The position numbers were made by a program, and so were the translations under genes. Source: Bacteroidota bacterium (GTDB lineage Bacteria > Bacteroidota > Bacteroidia > Flavobacteriales > Weeksellaceae). From it: a DNA stretch of 64,000 bases. Positions within the stretch are counted from its first letter, which is position 1. Each line of letters begins with the position of its first letter. The notes under the pieces are model-generated. The model made no database searches. It was given only the letters and a program-made list of their open reading frames with translations, and had not been told where the DNA came from. Positions 7,633 through 16,231 of this stretch are shown in pieces. The stretch is taken from assembly GCA_023386965.1 (NCBI GenBank), contig JAEWIR010000012.1, forward strand, positions 1-64,000. Direction: 5' to 3'.

Positions 7633-10600
7633 ATGAAAAGAAACGACATAAAAACAATTTTAGTAATCGGCTCCGGTCCCATCATCATCGGGCAGGCGGC
7701 CGAGTTTGATTATGCCGGAACCCAGGCCTGTCTGGCCCTTCGGGAAGAAGGCTATAGAGTTATCCTCATCAATTCCAACCCCGCAACCATAATGACGGAC
7801 GTTGAAATTGCCGACAAAGTGTATATTGAACCTATCTCACTGCCTTTTGTGAGCCACATTATCCGCAAGGAAAGACCGGATGCGCTGCTGCCTACACTGG
7901 GCGGGCAGACGGGTCTTAACATGGCGGTGGAGCTGGAGAAATCCGGCATCCTGGAAGAGTGTAAAGTGGAAGTTCTGGGAACCAAACTTTCAGCCATCAA
8001 TCAGGCCGAAGACCGCGACCTTTTCCGCGAGCTGATGCGTGAACTGAACGAACCTGTGCCGGAATCTGACATTGTAAATACCGTGCGCGGTGCACTGGAA
8101 TTTGCCCACAATATCGGTTATCCTGTGATCGTGAGGCCCGCCTTTACCATGGGCGGAACCGGTGGCGGAATTGCCCACAACGACGACGAACTTAAGGAAA
8201 TCGCCGGTTTCGGACTTAAATATTCACCCGTAACCCAGTGTCTGATTGAAAAATCGATCGCCGGTTTCAAGGAGATCGAATATGAAGTGATGCGCGATAA
8301 GAACGATAATGCCATCGTGGTCTGTAACATGGAGAACATCGATCCAGTGGGCGTGCATACCGGAGATTCCATCGTAGTAGCGCCTTCGCAGACGCTTTCG
8401 GACCGTGAGTACCAGATGCTCCGGAATTCGTCACTGAAGATCATCCGTGCGCTGGGCATTGAAGGCGGCTGTAATGTACAGCTGGCTTTGGATCCGCATT
8501 CATTTGACTATTATATTATTGAGGTGAACCCGCGTGTGTCGCGTTCTTCAGCCCTGGCTAGTAAGGCCACCGGTTATCCGATTGCCAAGATCGCAGCTAA
8601 GATTGCCGTAGGACTTACCCTGGACGAGATCATGAATCCTGTTACGGGAAAAACCTACGCCTGTTTCGAGCCGGCGCTGGACTATGTGGTAACCAAATTC
8701 CCAAGGTTCCCGTTTGATAAATTTGAAACTGCCGACCGCCGCCTCTCCACCCAAATGAAAGCCACGGGTGAGGTGATGGCTATTGGCCGAAACTTTGAAG
8801 AATCGCTTCATAAAGCCATCCGTTCACTGGAGACAGGCCTGAGACACATTGGTCTCAAATCCAAGCAGGCAGAAGCACTGACCGACGAGGAAATTGAAAG
8901 AAGGATCCGCGTTTGCGACGACGAGCGTCTTTTCATCATTGGTGACGCCTTAAGAAGAGGCTACGACTGGGAACAAATTGTGGAGTGGAGCAAGATCGAC
9001 AAGTTCTTTATCTGGAAAATCAAGAAACTCATCGACTTCGAAAAAACCATTACAGAGAATAAATTCAATAAAGAAGTGCTGCTCGAAGCCAAGAAATTAG
9101 GCTTCTCGGACCTTCACATTGCGCACCTTTGGGAATCCAACCAAAAGACAGTCTTCGATTTCAGACGGGACAATGCTGTAATGCCGGTCTACAAAATGGT
9201 AGATACCTGCGCCGCTGAGTTTGAAAGTGCCACCCCTTACTTTTACGGCACGTATGAGGAGGAGAACGAAAGTATCCCTTCCGACCGTAAGAAGGTTATT
9301 GTTCTGGGGTCAGGTCCTATCCGCATCGGCCAGGGTGTCGAGTTCGATTACGCGACCGTGCACTCCGTTTGGGCCATCAAGGAAATGGGTTACGAGGCCA
9401 TCATCATCAATAATAATCCGGAAACCGTATCCACAGACTTCTCCATTAGCGATAAACTTTACTTTGAACCGCTTACCGAAGAAGATGTGATGAACATCAT
9501 CGAACTGGAAAAACCGGAAGGCGTTGTGGTACAGTTTGGCGGACAAACTGCCATCAACCTGGCCGATAAGTTAGCGGCACACGGCGTACAGATCCTGGGG
9601 ACTTCGCTGGAAGACCTGGACCGCGCCGAAAACCGTAACAAGTTTGAAGCAGCCCTGCAGGAACTCGGTATCCCGCAACCTTTGGGCAAGACCTGCTTCA
9701 CCAAAGAGGAAGCGCTGGTGATTGCCAAAGAGATTGGTTTCCCGGTTCTGGTAAGACCAAGTTATGTACTGGGCGGCCGCGCCATGGAAATCGTGTACGA
9801 CGAAAAGGAACTGGATTATTATATGACCAACGCCGTAAAGGAAAACTCTGAGCACCCGATCCTGATCGACCGTTACCTTACCGGTAAGGAAGTGGAGGTA
9901 GATGCCATTTCGGATGGTGAAACGGTAGTGATACCGGGGATTATGGAACATATCGAGAGGGCCGGTGTTCACTCCGGTGACTCCATCGCTGTGTACCCGC
10001 CGCAGAACATCACGCAGCAGCAGATAGACACGCTGGTAGATTATACCGAAAGACTGGCGCGCGGCCTGAACGTTATAGGTCTGATGAACATCCAGTTTGT
10101 ACTGGCAGATGGCGAAGTTTACGTCATTGAGGTGAACCCAAGGTCCAGCCGTACCGTACCATTCCTTTCCAAGATTACGGAGATCCCGATGGCCAATCTG
10201 GCTACCAAGGTGATCCTGGGTCAGAAACTGAAGGATTTAGGATTTAAATCCGGCCTGGCACCGGTGAAGGACGGCGTTTATGTGAAAGTACCCGTATTCT
10301 CGTTCTCCAAACTGACCAAGGTGGATATTTCCCTGGGACCTGAGATGAAATCAACCGGTGAAGTGATGGGCAAGGATACCACGCTGGAAAAAGCCCTTTA
10401 CAAAGGCCTTATCGGTTCCGGCCGCAAGATGCCGCTGCACGGCGCTATCCTCTTCACTGTGGCTGACAAACACAAAGAGGAGGCCTGCGAAGTAGCCCGA
10501 CGTTTCCAGGAAATCGGCTTTAAGATTTGGGCCACCGAAGGAACCGCCAACTTCTTTGAAGAGCGCGGTGTCCGTGCCAAGATTGGCTATAAGATTGAGG

Positions 10601-10815
10601 AAAATCCTGAGATCAACCTCATTGACCTGATTCAGACGGGCAAGGTACAGTACATCGTAAACACCATGACCAAAGGCAAGCAGTCGGAGCGCGACGGCTT
10701 CCAGATCCGCCGTACCTCGGTGGAGAACGGTGTGCCGTGTCTGACCTCCATGGATACGGTAGAGGCCATTTTGAAAGTCATTGAAAGCATGAGTTTTAAA
10801 ATGGAGCAGATGTAA
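7633..10815 (+). CDS. carB: Carbamoyl-phosphate synthase large subunit
   Basis: CarB makes carbamoyl phosphate from bicarbonate, two ATP and the ammonia supplied by CarA. At 1060 residues it is full length. It has the two homologous ATP-grasp halves, each opening with a glycine-rich loop (VIGSGPIIIGQAAEFDYAGTQA near 10 and VLGSGPIRIGQGVEFDYA near 556) and each containing VNPR (IIEVNPRVSRSS and VIEVNPRSSRT). An oligomerisation domain lies between them, and the C-terminal allosteric MGS-like domain begins near 930. A strong terminator follows at 10839. Confidence 0.97.
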   Translation: MKRNDIKTILVIGSGPIIIGQAAEFDYAGTQACLALREEGYRVILINSNPATIMTDVEIADKVYIEPISLPFVSHIIRKERPDALLPTLGGQTGLNMAVELEKSGILEECKVEVLGTKLSAINQAEDRDLFRELMRELNEPVPESDIVNTVRGALEFAHNIGYPVIVRPAFTMGGTGGGIAHNDDELKEIAGFGLKYSPVTQCLIEKSIAGFKEIEYEVMRDKNDNAIVVCNMENIDPVGVHTGDSIVVAPSQTLSDREYQMLRNSSLKIIRALGIEGGCNVQLALDPHSFDYYIIEVNPRVSRSSALASKATGYPIAKIAAKIAVGLTLDEIMNPVTGKTYACFEPALDYVVTKFPRFPFDKFETADRRLSTQMKATGEVMAIGRNFEESLHKAIRSLETGLRHIGLKSKQAEALTDEEIERRIRVCDDERLFIIGDALRRGYDWEQIVEWSKIDKFFIWKIKKLIDFEKTITENKFNKEVLLEAKKLGFSDLHIAHLWESNQKTVFDFRRDNAVMPVYKMVDTCAAEFESATPYFYGTYEEENESIPSDRKKVIVLGSGPIRIGQGVEFDYATVHSVWAIKEMGYEAIIINNNPETVSTDFSISDKLYFEPLTEEDVMNIIELEKPEGVVVQFGGQTAINLADKLAAHGVQILGTSLEDLDRAENRNKFEAALQELGIPQPLGKTCFTKEEALVIAKEIGFPVLVRPSYVLGGRAMEIVYDEKELDYYMTNAVKENSEHPILIDRYLTGKEVEVDAISDGETVVIPGIMEHIERAGVHSGDSIAVYPPQNITQQQIDTLVDYTERLARGLNVIGLMNIQFVLADGEVYVIEVNPRSSRTVPFLSKITEIPMANLATKVILGQKLKDLGFKSGLAPVKDGVYVKVPVFSFSKLTKVDISLGPEMKSTGEVMGKDTTLEKALYKGLIGSGRKMPLHGAILFTVADKHKEEACEVARRFQEIGFKIWATEGTANFFEERGVRAKIGYKIEENPEINLIDLIQTGKVQYIVNTMTKGKQSERDGFQIRRTSVENGVPCLTSMDTVEAILKVIESMSFKMEQM

Positions 10816-10838
10816 AATCTGGTTCATTATATATAAAG

Positions 10839-10866
10839 ACGCGTCCGGGAGGGCGCGTTTTTTTTT
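10839..10866 (+). terminator. Terminator after carB
   Basis: The stem ACGCGTCC/GGGCGCGT (one G-T pair) has loop GGGA and is followed by nine T. Confidence 0.85.
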
Positions 10867-10960
10867 GTGAGGGGAAAGGGGTAGATGTCAGATTTCAGAC
10901 TGATGTTATTAGACCAAAGAGAAGAGAGAAGATATGGTAAATTACAAAAGATTCAAAACC

Positions 10961-11084
10961 CGAAGGCTTCCAGATCCGCCGTATCCCTGTTGAGAACTGT
11001 GTGCCCTCCTTAACCTCCATAATATGGTAGAAGTCATTTATAAAAGTCATTGAATTATAAGTTTTAAAATGCGGCACATGTAAA
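10961..11084 (+). pseudogene. Decayed duplicate of the carB 3' end
   Basis: This stretch aligns base by base with the last 125 bases of carB (10691-10817), at about 80% identity by eye. Shared blocks are GGCTTCCAGATCCGCCGTA, GTTGAGAAC/GTGGAGAAC, ACCTCCAT, AAAGTCATTGAA and AGTTTTAAAATG up to the stop. It has small indels and no open frame, so it is not expressed. Weaker similarity may begin near 10930. It is either the remnant of a second carB or of a tandem duplication. Confidence 0.8.
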
Positions 11085-11228
11085 AACCGCTTTCACAGAT
11101 CAGAACCCACGCGCGAGGGTATGCTGGTTTTGGTTAAATCTAATCCTAAATTCGATACATATGATTATAATTACAAGGCCGTTGCATTTATCAGAAATTA
11201 TCGGAAATTATCTCCATCCTGCGATGAT
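11085..11228. other. Intergenic stretch without recognised content
   Basis: Between the carB remnant and the first REP palindrome I see no reading frame, RNA gene or strong hairpin. Confidence 0.5.
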
Positions 11229-11261
11229 AACTTTGCCAAAGTTCCGAACTTTGGCAAAGTT
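11229..11261. repeat. REP palindrome upstream of the RAYT transposase
   Basis: AACTTTGCCAAAGTT (11229-11243), loop CCG, then AACTTTGGCAAAGTT (11247-11261) form a perfect 15-bp stem. Each arm is itself nearly palindromic. It ends 28 bases before the transposase ATG. A second half-copy lies just after the gene (11905-11919). Confidence 0.85.
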
Positions 11262-11289
11262 GATTGAACACTTTAATTGAAAGAAAGTA

Positions 11290-11889
11290 ATGGATATAAG
11301 ATCAGACACCCTGGAACCCGGATTCTTCTATCATATTTTTAATCGCGGGATTAATGAAGCAGAGGTATTCTTAAATGATGATAACCGACACTTCTTTCTC
11401 AGGAAGGTCTCGCTTTACCTTTTGCCTGTAGCTGAGGTATATGCCTATTGTTAGATGTCTAATCATTTTCATCTTGTCATCAGAATAAAGGATGGGATTA
11501 AAGACACTTATGCAAACGTTCAAAACTATGGTGATGCTGAGCAAGGCCTCCATGCAGAGAAATCAGTAGCCAGTAAACAGATTGCCAAGGTGATCAGCAG
11601 CTACACGCAAGCTTTTAACAAGTATCATAATCGGCACGGTAGTTTATTTGAAAGGCCTTTCAAAAGAAAGCGTATTACTTCGGAGGATTATCTTCGGAAA
11701 GCGATTGTGTATGTACATAGAAATCCCCAAGACTTGGGCGAAAATAGGGAAGAATACCGCTTTTCGTCATATCGCAGAATTATACTCGGATTGAACTCGG
11801 ACCTGCGGGCAGGTGAAGTCCTTACCTTATTTGATACAGTCGAGAATTTTAAATATCTCCACCATGGCGAAAATGATTACGATCTGTAG
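11290..11889 (+). pseudogene. REP-associated tyrosine transposase (RAYT, Y1 family), interrupted by an in-frame stop
   Basis: The frame opens with ATG 11290 (MDIRSDTLEPGFFYHIFNRGINE), typical of RAYT proteins. It meets TAG at 11452-11454 (codon 55) and continues in the same frame to 11889. The usual family sequence at this point is YAYCLMSNHFHLVI; here YAYC-stop-MSNHFHLVI, so one base (TTG or CTG to TAG) explains the break. The HUH motif (HFH) and the Tyr region (ISSYTQAFNKYHNRHGSLF) lie after the stop. These enzymes move REP palindromes, and matching palindromes flank the gene. Re-initiation at ATG 11455 would lack the first strand of the fold, so the gene is probably inactive. Confidence 0.85.
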
Positions 11890-11904
11890 AGGTTTGTCCG
11901 TAAT

Positions 11905-11919
11905 AACTTTGCCAAAGTT
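11905..11919. repeat. REP half-palindrome downstream of the RAYT gene
   Basis: AACTTTGCCAAAGTT is identical to the left arm of the upstream palindrome (11229-11243). The bases that follow (CTAAAGCAAGTTCCG) look like a decayed second arm. Confidence 0.75.
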
Positions 11920-11988
11920 CTAAAGCAAGTTCCGACTAGATGTGATACTCATTTCGTAGGAAAATTTCTATCTTTAAGAAAAAATTTC

Positions 11989-12576
11989 ATGAAAAAACTA
12001 TTGATCAGCGCTTTGTTGGTGACCTCGCTTTCGGCTGTGGCGCAATACCGTTTACCGGCTGCCAGCCCAAGGGCTAAAGTGGAGCAGCAGTTCTCGACCT
12101 CCAAGATTACAGTAGATTACGGACGCCCTGGTGTTAAGGGCCGCAAGGTTTTCGGCGAACTCGTGCCATACGGCAAAGTGTGGCGCGCCGGAGCGAATTC
12201 CGCAACAAAGATCACCTTTGAACAGGCTGTAAACTTTGGCGGGAAAACGGTTCCGGCCGGGACATACGGCCTTTTCATTACTCCCACGGAAAAGGAGTGG
12301 AAGGTCATCTTAAACAAGGACGCCCAGCAGTGGGGTGCCTATACCTACGACGAAAAACTGAACGTGACCGATGTTACCCTACCGGTGCAGAAACTGACTG
12401 AGAAACAAGAATGGTTTGAAATTGAGTTAAATCCGATGGACGATCACGCAGTGGATATGGTGATTAAATGGGATATGCAAAAAGTGACTGTGCCGGTGAA
12501 GGTGGCCAAGCCCGAGACAGTTTCGCGTATTGTGGAAAAGCTGCGTGAGATCAACGCCATTGAGCGTGAGAAATAA
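11989..12576 (+). CDS. DUF2911 family periplasmic/secreted protein
   Basis: A 195-residue protein with a signal peptide (MKKLLISALLVTSLSAVAQ, cleavage after about 19). It has the DUF2911 hallmarks SPRAKVEQQFSTSKITVDYGRP, GRKVFGELVPYGKVWRAGAN, TFGGKTVPAGTYGLF-type sequence (here NFGGKTVPAGTYGLFITP) and WGAYTYDEK. The family is common in Bacteroidota and has no known biochemical role. A box TATCTTTA at about 11970 may be its promoter. The gene ends directly against the convergent acetyltransferase gene with no spacer. Confidence 0.88.
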   Translation: MKKLLISALLVTSLSAVAQYRLPAASPRAKVEQQFSTSKITVDYGRPGVKGRKVFGELVPYGKVWRAGANSATKITFEQAVNFGGKTVPAGTYGLFITPTEKEWKVILNKDAQQWGAYTYDEKLNVTDVTLPVQKLTEKQEWFEIELNPMDDHAVDMVIKWDMQKVTVPVKVAKPETVSRIVEKLREINAIEREK

Positions 12577-13089
12577 TTATCTCAACAGCTTCTCGAAAGC
12601 CCGGCGTGCGCTGCCGCGGAAGTACACTTCACCGCAGTACACGTAATCCAGATTTTTAAAGATTTTCAGCATGGCGGCGTTATCAAAATTGGTATCGGCG
12701 CGTATGCTGAAAATTTTGTTTTTAAGGGCCAGCGTTTCTACCGCTTTCAGGAGCTGCGTGGCCAAGCCTTTGCCGCCCGCATTCCTGTCCATGGCTAAAC
12801 GGTGAATCACGTAATAATCGCCGTCACTTTGCCACTTTCCTTCAATTTCATTATAGGCCGGTTCATTATTTAAAATAATAGCTGCATAGCCGATGATTTT
12901 GCCGCCGGATTCAAACACATAACCCTGCTCCAGCGCAATGTCATTGTCTACAGTTTCCAGGTTAGGGTAGCCGTCCTGCCACTGCGCCGAGCCCTGTTCC
13001 TTACGGAGTTGGATGGCGGCACTTAGGATGTCCCAGATTTTGGGACTGTCGGCTGGAGTGGCTTTACGGAGGGTGGGAGTAGGAGACAA
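12577..13089 (-). CDS. GNAT family N-acetyltransferase
   Basis: A 170-residue single-domain acetyltransferase. The N-terminus (LRKATPADSPKIWDIL) is the usual first strand and helix. The acetyl-CoA loop is RNAGGKGLATQLLKAVE (about 109-125), followed by the beta-5 stretch FSIRADTNFDNAAMLKIFKNLDYVYCGEVYFRG. The substrate cannot be told. It converges with the DUF2911 gene and shares the junction at 12576/12577. Confidence 0.85.
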   Translation of the reverse strand: MSPTPTLRKATPADSPKIWDILSAAIQLRKEQGSAQWQDGYPNLETVDNDIALEQGYVFESGGKIIGYAAIILNNEPAYNEIEGKWQSDGDYYVIHRLAMDRNAGGKGLATQLLKAVETLALKNKIFSIRADTNFDNAAMLKIFKNLDYVYCGEVYFRGSARRAFEKLLR

Positions 13090-13147
13090 GATGAAAGTAA
13101 AATGTAAAAAGAGGAAAGAGAAAAGAGGAAAGAGGCGATCGTGCTAT

Positions 13148-13363
13148 TTATACTTTTTCGTTTTCCTGCAGCCAGGCATCGATGATTTTAAAGGCTCTAG
13201 CTTCGTCGGGGAGGTCCACAAAAAGGGAGGCGAGGCCATTGTCTTCCTTGGGATGATCGGCCCCGGAATCTGTAACGGCAATACCGGCATCTTCCAGCAG
13301 CGCCTTCACCGTAATGATTTCTTTTTCTGATTCACTTTCAAAAACAGGCACCGGATTTTTCAT
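13148..13363 (-). CDS. DUF2007 family small protein
   Basis: A 71-residue soluble protein. The pattern PVPVFESESEKEIITVKALLEDAGIAVT followed by LFVDLPDEARAFKIIDAW fits DUF2007 (putative signal-transducing family, a GlnB-like ferredoxin fold). It lies 58 bases upstream of the acetyltransferase on the same strand, so the two could form an operon. No partner or ligand can be inferred. Confidence 0.75.
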   Translation of the reverse strand: MKNPVPVFESESEKEIITVKALLEDAGIAVTDSGADHPKEDNGLASLFVDLPDEARAFKIIDAWLQENEKV

Positions 13364-13602
13364 AAGTTCTATTTTTAAGGACTAAATTAAGGAAATTAGC
13401 CGCATGATGACAAAGGATATTTTAAATTTCGTTTTCCAAAAGGTCTTGTAGGCTGGCTGTTTCGGCATGAGAAAATCGTTACCGCGGATGTATTACAACA
13501 ATGGGACTTTTCACAAAGCCTGATTTGAAAAACTAAGATTTACTTAACAGCAAAACTGTGTTGGGAACCAGGGATCCCCGCTTATTCGGCAGGGGCTGCC
13601 TT

Positions 13603-14256
13603 TCATTCTGTCAGTATTTTAGAGGTATATTTCGTCACGAAATCTCGTAGAAATGAGTCAATAAACTCGTCCGAACTCCCGTCTTTTTGAAAGTCTGACT
13701 TTATTTTTTTGTATTCTGCGGTCTGTTTAAAGGCCTGAAACTGTCGCTCCTTAAATTTTTCATACTGTTTGTATTTAAATCGTTTTTCCCGTTTTAAGTC
13801 ACCTTTGTTGAATTCCAATAAGATATAGTTTTTATAAGTTGAACCATATCCCATATGAACATAGTTTACCAATTTACCGTGTGGTATTGCAAGTAGTCCT
13901 GTCAGCCAATTTATTTTTACAACTTTCTGACCCGGAAAAACTTCTGAAATTACACTCTTCCATTTATATGGATAAGATTCTTTTGATGTCGTGTCGTGGT
14001 ATTGAATCTCAATATCCTTTAAATAGAGTTGACTGTCCTTAACTTCAAAAGTCGCAACATATCCACGCCATAAAGCAGTCGACATAATCCCACCTTCAGG
14101 TCTTTTGTCGGGATTCTTTTCAAAATATTCTTCTAATGGATTACTGTGTAAATCATATTCTTTTCCAATGTATATAATTTTGTCAGGATACTGTGCAGTT
14201 GCAAAAATTTTTACTGCTAAAAACAAAGTCAATATAATCGTTAAAAATGTCTTCAT
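13603..14256 (-). CDS. Hypothetical exported protein
   Basis: I do not recognise this 217-residue protein. It has a signal peptide (MKTFLTIILTLFLAVKIFATAQ) and then a charged soluble body, very rich in Lys, Tyr and Phe in its last 80 residues (FKYKQYEKFKERQFQAFKQ). There are no cysteines and no obvious catalytic motif. Its AT content and codon use differ from neighbouring core genes, and the next gene upstream (14409-14837) has the same character, suggesting recent acquisition. A role in the periplasm or outer membrane is inference. Confidence 0.65.
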   Translation of the reverse strand: MKTFLTIILTLFLAVKIFATAQYPDKIIYIGKEYDLHSNPLEEYFEKNPDKRPEGGIMSTALWRGYVATFEVKDSQLYLKDIEIQYHDTTSKESYPYKWKSVISEVFPGQKVVKINWLTGLLAIPHGKLVNYVHMGYGSTYKNYILLEFNKGDLKREKRFKYKQYEKFKERQFQAFKQTAEYKKIKSDFQKDGSSDEFIDSFLRDFVTKYTSKILTE

Positions 14257-14408
14257 ATTATTTAAGTGTCTGGTCTGTCAATATTAATCGCAATGTTTTG
14301 CGCACCGGCGCAGTAGATGTTTTGAAACACTAAACTGTCAGCCCAGCACCAAAGTTAAGGCTAGTTAGAATGTTCAATTGACCACGTAACCTGCCATTAT
14401 TTTGATAT

Positions 14409-14837
14409 TTACAATTTTTGTAATTCTACTTTTCGCTTTCTCCGCCCGATTACATATGTCACGAAGCAAATAATTAATAAGTAAGGTGCGTAGAGTATGA
14501 ATGTCATTATTGCTTTTAATGGCCATCCTATTCCCATGATGCTTGTCTCAAGGCTTTTTACTTTGTCCAAATTCTCTGGCAAAACTTTTCCATAAAATTC
14601 AGTTTCATTCATTCCGTCAATGTCATATCCGTAATGTTTAAGCAGAAGTAAGTCAGAAGTGTAGGACCACCAAGCAAAAATAATTGTTAGCAAGGCTGTC
14701 AGAAGCACTCCAATTATCAAATATGAAACGAACTTATATTTACTGTTTGTCCGATTAATGAAACGAAGTAAAAGAATTGGGCTTATCAAAAGTCCAACGA
14801 GTAATGTCAATGTAATTGCAGTTGCTAAAAATTCCAT
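14409..14837 (-). CDS. Hypothetical four-helix membrane protein
   Basis: This 142-residue protein was not recognised. Membrane segments lie at about 4-27, 38-62, 106-118 and 115-133 (the last two may be one or two helices). A polar loop (KHYGYDIDGMNETEFYGKVLPENLDKVKSLET, 67-98) and a basic C-terminus (GRRKRKVE) complete it. It is AT-rich and is followed at 153 bases by the exported protein gene on the same strand; both look like accessory genes. Confidence 0.6.
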   Translation of the reverse strand: MEFLATAITLTLLVGLLISPILLLRFINRTNSKYKFVSYLIIGVLLTALLTIIFAWWSYTSDLLLLKHYGYDIDGMNETEFYGKVLPENLDKVKSLETSIMGIGWPLKAIMTFILYAPYLLIICFVTYVIGRRKRKVELQKL

Positions 14838-14921
14838 AGTTCAGTTTCCGTGTTCATTATTATATCCTTTTTTTACTTTGTCAGGTCAGTTTGTGATGGT
14901 CGTCAAAACTTGCCACTAACT

Positions 14922-14960
<39 letters not shown>

Positions 14961-15277
14961 AAAGTATACATACACCTAAAATGGAGTAGATATATATCAT
15001 AAACAACATCCGTATACAAAATCAAATATAGCTAAAATAGTGGCACATATCAGCAAAATACTGCTTTGGCGCAAAGCCCTTAAAACCGCTCTGATATTAT
15101 TAGCGATCAATTCTGAAAATAAGTTGGAAACTTAAAAGTGAAGAAGGTTGTTGACTTTCTTCCGTCTCCCAGATTGTTGGATTACCATTTTTTTATACCC
15201 ATGGGAGTTAATAAAGCCTTTATAGAACTTGTGGTACGCCTGCGGTGATCACGGTGGTGGGGACTGCAAAGAAACCC

Positions 15278-15309
15278 AAAGCGCCCGGGAGCGCTTTTAT
15301 TTTTTTTAT
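15278..15309 (+). terminator. Orphan plus-strand terminator
   Basis: The stem AAAGCGC/GCGCTTT has loop CCGGGA and is followed by a T-rich tail. No plus-strand gene precedes it within 2.5 kb, so it may end an unrecognised small RNA or be a relic. Confidence 0.6.
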
Positions 15310-15362
15310 TTCCGCCCACTTACAAAAGCAGGGCTTTTGCCGTTGCCGGAAATAAAAAAAAA

Positions 15363-15388
15363 CCGAAACTTGCGTTTCGGCTTTTTTT
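15363..15388. terminator. Bidirectional terminator after tRNA-Ser
   Basis: The stem CCGAAAC/GTTTCGG has loop TTGC, with T-runs on both strands. It directly follows the 3' end of the minus-strand tRNA. Confidence 0.8.
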
Positions 15389-15389
15389 G

Positions 15390-15474
15390 CGGAGAAAGAG
15401 GGATTCGAACCCCCGGACCTGTTACAGTCAACAGTTTTCAAGACTGCCGCAATCGACCACTCTGCCATTTCTCC
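15390..15474 (-). tRNA. tRNA-Ser (anticodon TGA)
   Basis: Read on the minus strand it starts GGAGAAATGGCAGAGTGG. It has the anticodon loop CTTGAAAAC with TGA, a long class II variable arm, the T-loop GGTTCGAATCC and the acceptor 3' strand TTTCTCC plus discriminator G. The length is 85 bases without an encoded CCA. It reads UCA codons. Confidence 0.93.
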
Positions 15475-15539
15475 AGTATTCGGTCTTCTGTTTTCAGTGG
15501 TGCAAATATAGACTTCTTCACAAAACCTGCAAAATATTT

Positions 15540-16145
15540 GGGGATAATTTTTTCGTCGATGTTGAGATTGGTGACTGGTGACTGGAGGATGGTGACTGGA
15601 GACTTGTGATTGGTGATTGGTGGTTGGTGATTGGTCGCTGGAGGATGAAAGATGGAGGATGAAAGATGGAGGCTAAGGTTGAGGTTGAGGTTGAGGATGG
15701 GGATGGAAGATGGAGGATGGAGGTTGGTGGGAAGTGACGGGTGGAGGGGATTAGGGATTGGGATTAGGGTTTTGTGGTTAGTGATTGGTGGATTGAGATT
15801 GGAAGATGGAGGCTAAGGTTAAGGTTAAGGTTGAGGTTGAGGTTGAGGATGGGGTGGTGGTTGGATGATGGATGATGGAAGAGGGAAGAGGGAAGAGGGA
15901 GGATGGAGGGTAGTGATGGGTGGAGGGATTAGTGAATGATAGTTGTTAGTTGGGTGAAAGAGTGGAGGAGTGGAGGAGTTTAGGAGCACATGGGTATTTC
16001 TGTTCCAGGCGACAGGAAATAGAAACAATACCCGCTTAAAAATAATAACCGGTTTACTAACTCAAACACCCAAACACTTAAATATTCAGACACCGAATCC
16101 CCCAATCACTCAAACACTCAATTACACAAATCCTCAACCCAAAAT
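15540..16145. repeat. Low-complexity, strand-asymmetric repeat region
   Basis: 15540-15960 is G/T/A-rich with few C, built from GATTGGTGATTGG, GAGGTTGAGGTTGAGG and GGATGGAGGATGG units. An 18-mer, AAGATGGAGGCTAAGGTT, occurs at 15663-15680 and again exactly 140 bases later at 15803-15820. From about 16060 to 16145 the composition flips to C/A-rich (CCCAATCACTCAAACACTC), which is partly complementary to the first half. No coding potential is visible. Confidence 0.75.
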
Positions 16146-16178
16146 CACCTGCGACTGATTTCATCTATACTCATCATT

Positions 16179-16213
16179 TGGTTCGTTTTTAACCGAACCA
16201 TTTAGTAATTTTG
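16179..16213 (+). promoter_or_regulatory. Operator dyad and -7 box of the efflux operon
   Basis: TGGTTCG (16179-16185) and CGAACCA (16194-16200) are exact inverted repeats. The -7 box TAATTTTG (16206-16213) follows directly. A repressor bound to the dyad would cover the promoter. Confidence 0.6.
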
Positions 16214-16231
16214 TGGAATAAGCCCGAGCTG

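Noticed and set aside
11105..11140. Similarity between GAGGGTATGCTGGTT here and GAGGGATGCTGGTT near 30575
   Set aside because: Too short and isolated to support a repeat family.
15229..15609. Open frame of 126 codons containing GERGIRTPGPVTVNSF on the plus strand
   Set aside because: It is the antisense of tRNA-Ser plus flanking repeats; this is a classic spurious ORF at tRNA genes.
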